DNA of 64,000 bases from an uncultured cyanobacterium (lineage in GTDB: Bacteria; Cyanobacteriota; Cyanobacteriia; Thermostichales; Thermostichaceae), in the NCBI GenBank assembly GCA_937944885.1, contig CALFBB010000023.1:1-64000 (forward strand), written 5' to 3'. The translations under genes were made by a program, and so were the position numbers. Below, piece by piece: positions 33,678 through 42,969 of the stretch. Position 1 is the first letter of the stretch, and the number at the start of each line of letters is the position of its first letter. The notes under the pieces were generated by a model. It saw only the letters and a list, made by a program, of their open reading frames with translations. It ran no database searches and was not told the DNA's origin.

Positions 33678-33986
33678 GTGTTGCAACTGCAATTTTTTCT
33701 GTTGGTGGCGGCTGTCCTGTTCTGTATTGGCATTTATGGGTTGATCGTCAGCCGCAATGCGATTCGGGTGCTGATGTCTATTGAGTTGATGTTGAACGCG
33801 GTCAACCTGAATTTTATTGCTTTCTCTAATTTTCTGGACTCGGGCATGATTCGCGGCCAAGTATTTTCCGTGTTTGTGATTACGGTAGCAGCAGCAGAAG
33901 CAGCTGTGGGTTTGGCCATTGTGCTGGGGATCTATCGCAACCGCGCCACCATTGATATGGAGAGCTTTAACCTGCTCAAGTGGTAA
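33678..33986 (+). CDS. ndhE: NAD(P)H-quinone oxidoreductase subunit 4L (NdhE)
   Basis: [69 protein letters not shown]. Confidence 0.95.
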   Translation: MLQLQFFLLVAAVLFCIGIYGLIVSRNAIRVLMSIELMLNAVNLNFIAFSNFLDSGMIRGQVFSVFVITVAAAEAAVGLAIVLGIYRNRATIDMESFNLLKW

Positions 33987-34362
33987 CCTGTAGCTTTACT
34001 GACTTTGATAAACAAGATCTATCCACAGACGTTACTGCAACGCCTTGGCTAAGGGAGAATAATCTATCTTCATCTATCTTCCACTCATGTTTTGTGTGGA
34101 GTGGCAAAGCTTTGATCGGAGGATCCTCAACTCCTAGGTTAGGAAAAACTCCCCTCTCCAGTAGCTGTCTTGCTACTGCGTAGCTAAGTGCCTGTTACTG
34201 GTTCAGGAAGAGAAACAAAGGAGTATCTCTACCGGAGGCAGCTAGACTCCCCACTACCGCTGCAAACATCACTCCAAACAAGCTGACCAGGATGCTGAGT
34301 CTGGCCAACAGGATTCGAATGAGCGCGATCAGGGTGATGCTAGTAGGTCGTTCCCTAGCTTT

Positions 34363-34716
34363 TTACGTGAAGGCCAAGATGGCGGAATAGGCCAAGGCTC
34401 CCAAAACCGGTAGGAAAACCAGCAGCCCCAACCAGCGGGACTTATTCAGGCGGGGAGGAATGGCAAAGATGACCCAAATGGCAACGATCAAATTGACCAA
34501 AGGGATGAAGAAAAGGATCACCCACCACCCCGGTTTGCCGGCAGCCCGGCACATCACCCAAATATTGGCGATCGGGATCCAGGCTAGCCAGGCATTTGGA
34601 ACACTCAAAATCCAGGCTAGCCAGGCATTTGGAACACTCAAACACGACGGGGAGGTAAGGGAGGGAGTTTGACCCCTGGCACTAAGGATTCCAGTAAACC
34701 ACTGCAGGCATCCCAA
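34363..34716 (-). CDS. Small membrane protein, DUF5684-like; start uncertain
   Basis: AGKPGWWVILFFIPLVNLIVAIWVIFAIPPRLNKSRWLGLLVFLPVLG; N-terminal region contains a tandem 11-aa duplication and overlaps the upstream gene. Confidence 0.6.
   Translation of the reverse strand: MGCLQWFTGILSARGQTPSLTSPSCLSVPNAWLAWILSVPNAWLAWIPIANIWVMCRAAGKPGWWVILFFIPLVNLIVAIWVIFAIPPRLNKSRWLGLLVFLPVLGALAYSAILAFT
34577..34642. repeat. Perfect 33-bp tandem duplication (ATCCAGGCTAGCCAGGCATTTGGAACACTCAAA x2)
   Basis: Direct reading: copies at 34577-34609 and 34610-34642. Confidence 0.97.
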
Positions 34717-35141
34717 AGCAACTCGATCACATAGTCAAACCCGGCCTCGCCGCCATAGTAGGGATCCGGAACCTCTTCATCAGGATGGGACCGGCAATAG
34801 CTACACATTAAGCGTACTTTCTCGGCATACTTTCCCTGGGGATCCAGGCTGAGAATATCGCGGTAGTTTTGCCGATCCATGGCCAGGATTAAATCAAACT
34901 CTCGCAAATCAGTTGGGCGAATTTGGCGGGCCTCACCCCGTAGTTCCAGCCCATAGCGTTGGGCTGCCTGGCGCATGCGTCGATCCGGAGGGCTGCCGAT
35001 GTGATAGGCGCCAGTGCCGGCTGAATCACAGAGAATTTCCTCGGAAATGCCGCTGCTGCGCAACAGATGATCGGTAATGCCTTCAGCCGCAGGGGAGCGA
35101 CAGATGTTGCCTAGACAGACAAACAGCAGCTTTTGGCTCAT
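34638..35141 (-). CDS. Low molecular weight protein-tyrosine-phosphatase
   Basis: LFVCLGNICRSPAAEG (CX5R loop); VPDPYYGGEAGFDYVIELL. Confidence 0.95.
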   Translation of the reverse strand: MSQKLLFVCLGNICRSPAAEGITDHLLRSSGISEEILCDSAGTGAYHIGSPPDRRMRQAAQRYGLELRGEARQIRPTDLREFDLILAMDRQNYRDILSLDPQGKYAEKVRLMCSYCRSHPDEEVPDPYYGGEAGFDYVIELLWDACSGLLESLVPGVKLPPLPPRRV

Positions 35142-35241
35142 ACAACCTATCCTGCAGAAAACCCCTTTTTAACCTTACCAGTCTTCTTCTCCCGGACGGA
35201 TCCCCGGCCAAAATGGAGCTAGTTTTACTGGTAAAGTGCCC

Positions 35242-35490
35242 ATGTCTGATCCCGCCCCCTATCCGCACCCTCAGGATGTGGCCAATTTGATTCTCTACGT
35301 GCAAACGGAACTGGCCCTGTTTGAGCAAGTTGCTGCCCAAGAAGGGATCCCGTCTACAGCCCTAGAGCCAATCCAGCGTTCTCAAGAGGCGTTGCGTCGT
35401 GCTGTGGATCAACTGGAGCTGCGGGACTGGTACCGCGAACTCACCCATGGCTTTCGGGATCAGCTGGGGCGATTGGAGGAGTGGTTGTAG
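35242..35490 (+). CDS. Small conserved hypothetical protein
   Basis: Continuous ORF with codon usage consistent with coding; MSDPAPYPHPQDVANLILYVQTELALFEQV. Confidence 0.5.
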   Translation: MSDPAPYPHPQDVANLILYVQTELALFEQVAAQEGIPSTALEPIQRSQEALRRAVDQLELRDWYRELTHGFRDQLGRLEEWL

Positions 35491-35554
35491 TCCACAATGG
35501 TTTTTCAGGGGGCAGGTCTGCCAAAATAACGGTAACCTCCCCCTATCGGCCTTC

Positions 35555-36205
35555 ATGTTGCAGGTTGAGAACCTTTCCTACCATCCGGCAGCCACTTCCC
35601 AACCCATTTTGAAGGATCTCTCCTTCCAGCTGGGTTTGCACCAGTTGGGATTGATTGTGGGCAAAAGTGGAGCCGGCAAAAGTACTCTGCTGGAAATTTT
35701 GGCAGGATTGGCTCGGCCTACCCAGGGACGGATCACTTGGCAAGGGGTCAACCTCCTCCCCTCCCAGCTGCGCAGTATGGCTGGCTTGGTGTTCCAATTC
35801 CCGGAACGACACTTCTGTGGTCTGACCCTCTTGGATGAAATGCGCTTTGGTCACCCAGAGTTGCAGGAAAAGGAGATCCAACATGCCCTCAAACAGGTGG
35901 GTTTGGAAGGGATCCCTTTGTACAGTTCCCCCAACCATTTGAGCGGTGGACAACAGCGGCGCCTGGCGCTGGCCGTTCAGCTAATCCGAGGCCCCTTTCT
36001 GCTATTGCTAGATGAGCCAACAGCAGGGCTGGATTGGTCGGTACGGCGGCAGTTGATCAATCTGCTGGCGCAGTTGAAATCCATGTGGACAGTGCTGGTG
36101 GTTTCCCATGACCCGGCGGAATTGGCCCAGATTGCCGATGTGCAATGGGTTCTGAACAAGGGATCCCTGCAACCTACCTCAGTGGATACCGTGCTGCAAA
36201 CATAA
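35555..36205 (+). CDS. ABC transporter ATP-binding protein (ECF/cobalt-type)
   Basis: Walker A GKSGAGKSTLLE, LSGGQQRRLALAVQLI, LLLDEPTAGLD; ATG at 35555 (track start 35399 too long). Confidence 0.88.
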   Translation: MLQVENLSYHPAATSQPILKDLSFQLGLHQLGLIVGKSGAGKSTLLEILAGLARPTQGRITWQGVNLLPSQLRSMAGLVFQFPERHFCGLTLLDEMRFGHPELQEKEIQHALKQVGLEGIPLYSSPNHLSGGQQRRLALAVQLIRGPFLLLLDEPTAGLDWSVRRQLINLLAQLKSMWTVLVVSHDPAELAQIADVQWVLNKGSLQPTSVDTVLQT

Positions 36206-36214
36206 TGAACATAC

Positions 36215-36262
36215 TGACAGTATTGATGACAGTGTTGATGACAGTGTTGATGACAGTATTGA
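36215..36262. repeat. Four tandem copies of 12-bp TGACAGTRTTGA
   Basis: 36215-26, 36227-38, 36239-50, 36251-62; order A,G,G,A at the variable position. Confidence 0.95.
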
Positions 36263-36265
36263 GCC

Positions 36266-37429
36266 TCACAGATAACGACGGGGATCCACCGGTTGACCAT
36301 TGACCCGCACCTCAAAGTGAAGATGAGGGCCGGTGGACAGCCCCGTGGAGCCGGAGGCAGCAATGGCTTGGCCCCGTTGCACCACTTGCCCAACTCCAAC
36401 GGCAAGCCGACTGTTGTGGGCGTAAAGGGTAGTGATGCCACCCCCATGGTTGAGAATCACCGTATTGCCATAGCCGCCATACCAGCCGGCATAGATGACC
36501 GTACCCCGATCCGCAGCCCGCACAGGGGTTCCGGTCGGCACACCAAAGTCTATACCGGCATGGAAGCGACGGCTGCGATAGATGGGGTGAACCCGCCAGC
36601 CGAACGGACTGGTGATCGGGCCACCCGCCGGAGGGATCAGTCGGCCTGTCCCTTGCACCGGATCCCTGCCCCCCCGCTGCTGGGCCTGTTGGGCAATCAG
36701 TTGCTGGATAAGCCCGGTCAGTTGCTGGGAATCGGCCTCTAGCCGGCGTTGAGCTGCCTCATATGCCGCTCGCTCATTAGCCAAGCGCCCCACCAGCTGC
36801 TCTTGGGTAACAGCCTGCTGCTGCAACTGGTTTTTCTGGGCCGCCAGCTCCTGCAAGATCAAAGCAATCTCATTGCGCTGGGCTTCCAGGGCAATGCGCT
36901 GTTGGTCCACCTCTTTAGCCGTGGCCTGTAACTCTTGGATCAACTGCCGATCCGCCTCGATCAACAGTTGCAGTTGGTGGCGGCGGTCAAAAAACTCGTT
37001 CAAATCGCGGCTACTGAGGAGCAAGGCCCACCAATGTTCAGCTCCTTGGCGCTGCATGTAGCGTAAGCGAGCAGCAGTACCCTGCTGCTGTCGTTTCAGA
37101 CGCTCCTCTAAATCTTGCAGATCCCTTTGAGCCTGTTCTAGGGCTTTCTGGGCTTGTTCTAAGCGGTACTGGTTATCTCGCAGGCTGGACTCTGTTTGCC
37201 GGATATTTTGCTGCAGGGATCCCATGCGGCGGCGGGCTTCCTGTTCCGCCTGGCGCAGTTCCTCCATGCGTCGTTGGTTGCTTTGGATTTGTTGCTGGAG
37301 CTGCTGCTGTCGCTGTTGCAGTTGGTTGACACTCTGAGCCTGCGACGGAGTAACCACCCACAGAGCTGCCAACAGCACCAGAGTGAACACCCCCCATAGG
37401 ATCCACGCTCTTCGCGCAACGTGATTCAA
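36266..37429 (-). CDS. Murein hydrolase activator/M23 peptidase with EnvC-like coiled coil
   Basis: Signal peptide, long Q/E/R coiled coil, FHAGIDFGVPTGTPVRAADRGTVIYAGWYGGYGNTVILNHGGGITTLYAH…GPHLHFEVR. Confidence 0.93.
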   Translation of the reverse strand: MNHVARRAWILWGVFTLVLLAALWVVTPSQAQSVNQLQQRQQQLQQQIQSNQRRMEELRQAEQEARRRMGSLQQNIRQTESSLRDNQYRLEQAQKALEQAQRDLQDLEERLKRQQQGTAARLRYMQRQGAEHWWALLLSSRDLNEFFDRRHQLQLLIEADRQLIQELQATAKEVDQQRIALEAQRNEIALILQELAAQKNQLQQQAVTQEQLVGRLANERAAYEAAQRRLEADSQQLTGLIQQLIAQQAQQRGGRDPVQGTGRLIPPAGGPITSPFGWRVHPIYRSRRFHAGIDFGVPTGTPVRAADRGTVIYAGWYGGYGNTVILNHGGGITTLYAHNSRLAVGVGQVVQRGQAIAASGSTGLSTGPHLHFEVRVNGQPVDPRRYL

Positions 37430-37736
37430 GCTCCATCTCTCCTCACAACCCTAGGGCTAATCCTACCAAAACTGACTTGGGAATGAGCCTTGAGCACAAG
37501 CAGCTCCAACCTGCTTAGAAAAATTGCCAGTTTCTCCAGTCAATTGCTGCCCTTCTCAATGTTGAGAGATTCAAGTGTTGAGAGATTTAAGGAGCCGTCT
37601 TGATCTGTAGGGTGCCTAGTATTACAGCCATAAGTTCAGTATTGGAGAGATTTGTCATACTCACGGCCCTGCTAGCTCGCTTAGGCGTAGCAGTAGAACA
37701 AGGCCAATTTTGATCACAGCTAAATCTAAATCTTGC

Positions 37737-40700
37737 TCAAGAACGAGACAGATAGTGACGAATCTCTGCTAAAGCTTGCTCCAATTCCACCAGAATCTGT
37801 TGCGAAAGTGCCCAATCGGCATCGGATCCTGAGTTGTCCTGCTGCACAAGTTGTAGACCGAGCTGTTCCAGGCGCTGAGCAATCTGAGAGAAAACATCAG
37901 CTCCAACATTGACAGCGGCCCCCTTGAGACGATGGCCAATTTGACGCAAAGCTTGTCCATCTCGGTGGGTAATCACCTGCTGAAGCTGGAGCAGCTGCTT
38001 CTCCGCATCGCCGATAAATACCTGTAAAAGCTCTTGTTCAAACTCTCGATCACTACCCGAAACCCGCTTGAGGTGAGCTTGATTGATGGGACAGGGCAGT
38101 GTCGGCAGCTCGCTTGAGTGGGGTATTAAGCCGGAAATGTCCGGGAAAAATTCATCACCTGTAGAACCTTTACTCGAAGAATCTTTATTGCCGGAATCGC
38201 AGCCATCTCCGTCGAAACTGGAAGAACCTGTCCCAGACACAGTGTCAGATCCCCCACCGACTGCAGCCTTGGCTAAAACCTGGCTCCAGTGGGTCAGCAT
38301 TTTTTCTAGATCTTCTTTCAACACAGGCTTGCTCAAATAATCATCCATCCCTGCCTGCAAACAGCGCTCCCGATCCCCTTGCAAAGCATTGGCCGTCATG
38401 GCAATGATCACCGTGTGCCGATGGGATCCCGCTTCTTTTTGGCGAATCCGGCGAGTAGCTTCATAGCCATCCATCACCGGCATCTGGCAATCCATCAAGA
38501 TAATGTCATAGGTAATCTGCTCCAACAAATCCAGTACCTCCTGCCCGGTGCCAACTGCATCGGCGTTGTAGCCCAAGCTGCGCAACTGCCGCAAAGCTAC
38601 CTTCTGATTGACAGGATTATCTTCTGCTAGCAAAATCCGAATTACAGAGGGCTTTCCAGACGGATCCAGTGGCGAAGGAGGAGCCTGATGCTGCCGACCG
38701 AGCTGGGCCACAGCAGAACCCATGGCCAGCAGTGGGGTAGACAATCCAGAGGGTTTACCCAAGGCAATGGCCAGAGCCTCCCGCAAGCGAGCTTGTTTGA
38801 CAGGCTTGATCAAGTAGGCGGCAAAGCCAATTTCCAGAATGCGGCGGGAAACCTCTCCGAACCCGATCGAGGTCATCATCACCAACTGGGTGCCCGCTAA
38901 CTCGGGATCCTCCTTAATCCAACGACCCAAGGTTTCTCCGTCCACCTCGGGCATCTGCATATCCAACACCGCCACCTGGAAAGGGATCCCCTGTTGCTTG
39001 GCTTGCCGCAGCTTATCCAGGGCTTGCCAGGCGTTTTCCACCTCTTCCACCAGCATGCCCCAAGCGGTGGTTTGGCAACGGACAATCTTGCGGTTGGTAG
39101 CATTGTCATCCACAATCAACAGCCGTTTGCCCCGTAGATCGGCAGGAATACGGATCGGGGGCTGAGACAGCAACTTGCCAGAACTGAGCGTTTGCTTCTC
39201 TAAAGTCAGTTCCACACTGAAAGTGCTGCCCTGGTGCTCTTGGCTTTCTAGCGTGATTTTCCCCCCCATCAATTCCGTTAACTGTTTACAAATAGCTAGC
39301 CCTAGCCCTGTACCGCCATACTTGCGAGTGGTCGAGGCATCGATCTGGCTGAAGGGTTGAAACAACTTGTGTTGCAAATGGGCAGGGATCCCAATACCTG
39401 TATCCTTCACAGATATCTTCAAGTGGGCATGGGTAGCGGTTTGATCCAAAAGCTCTGCTTGTATCAAAACCTCACCCTTGTGGGTAAACTTAATGGCATT
39501 GCTCACCAAGTTGCTGAGGATTTGCCGCAACCGAGATGCATCTCCCCGCAGTTGTCGTGGCACCTCCTCCTCGATGAGCACCCCCAATTCCAAGCCCTTA
39601 GCATACGCACTCGGCGCAAATAAGTCTGCTACTTCCTCCAAACAAGATCCAAGATCGAAATCAAGGATCTCCAGCTCCATTTCTCCAGCTTCTAGCTTAG
39701 AGAAGTCGAGGATCTCGTTAATCAAGGTAAGCAGAGCATCACCGCTGACACGGATAGTTTCCACAAAATCTCTTTGTTCGGGACTAAGAGGTGTCTCCAG
39801 CAATAGCCCCGTCATCCCTATCACTGCATTCATAGGAGTACGAATTTCATGGCTCATAGTAGCCAAGAAACTGCTCTTGACCTCAGAAGCTTTTTCAGCT
39901 GCTTTACGTGCTTGCTCCAGCTCAAGACTACGCTGTTTCTCCTGCTCAAGGAGCTGTGCTTGGGCCAGAGCAATAGCGATTTGATCTGCCAATTGCGAAA
40001 GGAGATCCTTCTCAAATGAGCGCCAATGGCGGGGACCGGAGCAGTGGTGGACAATCAATAAACCCCACAGATCCTTGCGCAAAAAGATGGGAACTACCAG
40101 ATTGGCCTTTACCTGAAAGCGCCGCAGTAGCCCAGCATAACAATCACTAATCTCACCTGAGGTAATGTCATCTATAGCTTTTATGCGACCACTGCTGTAC
40201 AGATCAAAGTAAGTTTTCTGAAAGCATTCATCCTCAATCACTTGATCAATCAGAGGCATATAGCCTTCTCGAACCTTTTCACTGACCACCCTGCCCGAGC
40301 CGTCTATTTGGAATTGGTAGACCAAAACACGATCTGTCTTGAGTAGGTCATAAATTTCCTGAACGGCTGTTTCTAGAATCTCCTCAATCTGTAGGGACTC
40401 ACGAATTTTGAGGCTCAGTTCTGAAAGTAACTTGATTTGTCGGTACTGTCGCTCTAACTTTTCTCTTGCTTGTTTTTGTTCGGTGATATTCCGGAAGATA
40501 CCGCGAGTCGAAACTGGCTTTCCCTCTTCAATGCGACAGCTAAGACTGCCTTCTACCCAAATCACTTCCCCAGAAGAACTAACAAAAGCAGTCTCAACTC
40601 GATCTACTTCTTCCCCTTGCATCAGCTTTTGAAAGATACTTTGGCAATGCTCTAGATAATCGGAATGAACAATATCTCGGAAAGTAAGTTGTCTAATTTG

Positions 40701-42422
40701 TTTTTCCGTGTAGCCTAGGGTTTCCTGCCAAGCCCGGTTGACGTAGACAAAACGGCCTTGAGCATCTATGGCTTGAATGAGATCGGTTGCGTTTTCAAAT
40801 AAATCTCGGTAGCGAGCTTCACTTTCTTTTAGAGCTGCTTCAGCTAGTTTTTTCTCAGTAATGTCAGTACCAATTGCTACAATAAACTCAATAGATCCAT
40901 CCTCATCAGCTAGGGGGGTTGCCGACCAGGAAAGGAGGCGTACTGCTCCGTGCTTGGTAACCCAAATGTTTTCGTAGCTTGCTAGCTGAGTGTTTGATTT
41001 TAGGAAGTTTTTGAAGTTTTCTCGAGTTCGTTCAACATCTTTCGGCGGAATTAAGCCCGAACTCCAAATAGGCTGTCCTTTGACCTCTGCCAATGTATAG
41101 CCAGACAACCGCTCGGCAGCTTGGTTAAAGCGGAGAATACGCCCCTCAACATCCATCACTAGCACCAATGCCCCTGCAGTATCGATCACAGCATTGGTGA
41201 AGTCTCGTTCTTGTTTAAGGGAGATCTCTACCTGTTCTCGATTCTCAACTTCTCGTCGAATCAACAGATAAACCAATAACAAAACAATGTAAGTGAATAC
41301 CAAACCAACCAAGAAGGTGGAATTGGTGTCGATAAAAGCTCGCTGAACGCGGAGGTTACGTTCCTGCAAGAGGCGATTTTCTTCCTCCTGCATAACTCGA
41401 ATCAAAGCTATGATCTGCTCCATTAACGGTTCTTCCTGCTGCTGAAGCTGCTGTTGAGCGGCAGAAAGTCTTTCCTGGTCTCTCAGATCAATCAATTCCT
41501 GTAACAACTGCAGCTTCTTTTGCAGCAATTGCTCCAACTCGACTAGACGTTGCTGCTGGATGGGACTCTCAGCAGTCAGTTCTCGCAACAGCTGCAATCG
41601 GTTTGGAATAGTCTGAAGATTGGTGCGGTACTGGTCTAGGTAGTAGCTGTTAGCGGTCAGGAGGTAGCTTTGTTGGTTGTTCTCTGCTGCGCGGGCTTCT
41701 GCCAGCAAACCCTCCAGGCTTTTCAAGGTGTCAAAGGTTTGGGTCAACTCAGCTGTGGTCTCGGGCAGTTGCCTCATACTGCGCTCAGTTAAGTAGGCAA
41801 CGCCACCCAGAAGCAGAGCAGCTAGACCAAAGCCGAGTGTAACTTTCTGTAAAAAACTTTGGATCTTGGAAGAGGGCTGGCCGGGAGCTGGCCTACTTCG
41901 AGGCAGAGGTGCCTTGGCTAGCTGAGCCAGGCTGCGGCGTAACTCCAGTTGGGCAACGACTTGGTGGGCTAGGGCCTTCAGTTGCTCTAGCTGTTCTGGG
42001 CTGAGGTGACGCGGTTGGAAATCGACGACGCACAGGGTGCCGAGAGCATAGCCTTCTGGAGTCACCAAGGGGATGCCGGCATAGAAGCGAATGTGGGGCT
42101 CCGCAGTGACTAAAGGATTATCGGCAAAGCGCTCATCCTGTTGAGCATCTTCGACGATAAGAGGCTCTTTTGGGTTGAGGATGGCATGGGCACAAAAAGC
42201 AACATCCCGGGGGGTTTGATCTACCTCTACTCCTACTTTGGCTTTGAACCACTGCCGGTCTGCATCGACTAAGGTCACCAAAGATACCGGAGTGCCGCAG
42301 ATGTAGGCAGCCAAGCGCACCAGCTCATCAAAGCTGGCCTCAGGCGTGGTGTCTAGGACGCGATACTCACGCAGGGCAGCTAGCCGCTGGATTTCATTGG
42401 CAGGGAGAGGAGCCTTTGGCAT
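37737..42422 (-). CDS. Hybrid sensor histidine kinase GAF-CHASE3-like-PAS-PAS-GAF-HisKA-HATPase-REC-REC-HPt
   Basis: N-terminal GAF, membrane/helical region, two PAS blocks, MSHEIRTPMNAVIGMTGLLLETPL, KYGGTGLGLAICKQL, LLIVDDNATNRKI, LLAEDNPVNQKVA, HRLKGAAVNVGA. Confidence 0.92.
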   Translation of the reverse strand: MPKAPLPANEIQRLAALREYRVLDTTPEASFDELVRLAAYICGTPVSLVTLVDADRQWFKAKVGVEVDQTPRDVAFCAHAILNPKEPLIVEDAQQDERFADNPLVTAEPHIRFYAGIPLVTPEGYALGTLCVVDFQPRHLSPEQLEQLKALAHQVVAQLELRRSLAQLAKAPLPRSRPAPGQPSSKIQSFLQKVTLGFGLAALLLGGVAYLTERSMRQLPETTAELTQTFDTLKSLEGLLAEARAAENNQQSYLLTANSYYLDQYRTNLQTIPNRLQLLRELTAESPIQQQRLVELEQLLQKKLQLLQELIDLRDQERLSAAQQQLQQQEEPLMEQIIALIRVMQEEENRLLQERNLRVQRAFIDTNSTFLVGLVFTYIVLLLVYLLIRREVENREQVEISLKQERDFTNAVIDTAGALVLVMDVEGRILRFNQAAERLSGYTLAEVKGQPIWSSGLIPPKDVERTRENFKNFLKSNTQLASYENIWVTKHGAVRLLSWSATPLADEDGSIEFIVAIGTDITEKKLAEAALKESEARYRDLFENATDLIQAIDAQGRFVYVNRAWQETLGYTEKQIRQLTFRDIVHSDYLEHCQSIFQKLMQGEEVDRVETAFVSSSGEVIWVEGSLSCRIEEGKPVSTRGIFRNITEQKQAREKLERQYRQIKLLSELSLKIRESLQIEEILETAVQEIYDLLKTDRVLVYQFQIDGSGRVVSEKVREGYMPLIDQVIEDECFQKTYFDLYSSGRIKAIDDITSGEISDCYAGLLRRFQVKANLVVPIFLRKDLWGLLIVHHCSGPRHWRSFEKDLLSQLADQIAIALAQAQLLEQEKQRSLELEQARKAAEKASEVKSSFLATMSHEIRTPMNAVIGMTGLLLETPLSPEQRDFVETIRVSGDALLTLINEILDFSKLEAGEMELEILDFDLGSCLEEVADLFAPSAYAKGLELGVLIEEEVPRQLRGDASRLRQILSNLVSNAIKFTHKGEVLIQAELLDQTATHAHLKISVKDTGIGIPAHLQHKLFQPFSQIDASTTRKYGGTGLGLAICKQLTELMGGKITLESQEHQGSTFSVELTLEKQTLSSGKLLSQPPIRIPADLRGKRLLIVDDNATNRKIVRCQTTAWGMLVEEVENAWQALDKLRQAKQQGIPFQVAVLDMQMPEVDGETLGRWIKEDPELAGTQLVMMTSIGFGEVSRRILEIGFAAYLIKPVKQARLREALAIALGKPSGLSTPLLAMGSAVAQLGRQHQAPPSPLDPSGKPSVIRILLAEDNPVNQKVALRQLRSLGYNADAVGTGQEVLDLLEQITYDIILMDCQMPVMDGYEATRRIRQKEAGSHRHTVIIAMTANALQGDRERCLQAGMDDYLSKPVLKEDLEKMLTHWSQVLAKAAVGGGSDTVSGTGSSSFDGDGCDSGNKDSSSKGSTGDEFFPDISGLIPHSSELPTLPCPINQAHLKRVSGSDREFEQELLQVFIGDAEKQLLQLQQVITHRDGQALRQIGHRLKGAAVNVGADVFSQIAQRLEQLGLQLVQQDNSGSDADWALSQQILVELEQALAEIRHYLSRS

Positions 42423-42664
42423 GGGTCGAGCACAACAACGGAAATCCAGGTCTAGCTTACCCCAATGGTATAAAAGGTAATCTCAGCATAGCCTTAGTGG
42501 GTAACCATCCTTCTGGGAGGAGATAAGAGAAAGCCTTTATCCTTCACCAACTGAGGTTCTGTTGCCCATGCCCTCAAAAACAAAAACTTAGGCCCCAGAC
42601 GGCGCTGGAACCTTTTGGTTGAGCTCTTCTTAGTTAAACTCCTGGCTAGAGGCAAAGTGCCAGA

Positions 42665-42817
42665 TCAGCGGTTTTCCTTACCAAAGGGATTGTTGCCCCT
42701 TTCGCCAAAGAGCTTGGCCTCTCCCTTAATGGCAGCCTTGATGATGTTGTAGGCGGCCCAACCCACCACCAAGACAATCGGTCCCAAAACAATAACCGGA
42801 CGCAAATCAATATCCAT
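42665..42817 (-). CDS. psbY: Photosystem II protein Y-like small membrane protein (50 aa)
   Basis: MDIDLRPVIVLGPIVLVVGWAAYNIIKAAIKGEAKLFGERGNNPFGKENR*; PsbY-like N-terminus, IVL.P…W..YNI..AA pattern; missing from ORF track because of size. Confidence 0.65.
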   Translation of the reverse strand: MDIDLRPVIVLGPIVLVVGWAAYNIIKAAIKGEAKLFGERGNNPFGKENR

Positions 42818-42969
42818 AGTCTTTCATCCCCTTCAAGGATTGGTGAGAATAAGGCTTCCAGAATCAGCTGCTGCTGGGATCCCCAGCATGGCACAGCACA
42901 ACTCTGAAATGGTGATCGCATCTAGGATAAACCCAAATTGGGATCCCAACTGGGCAAATTTTGGCGGAT

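Noticed and set aside
35977-36447. ORF with CHQHCHQHCHQYCQY metal-binding-like repeat
   Set aside because: It is an antisense shadow of the 12-bp tandem array and the flanking genes; no independent coding evidence
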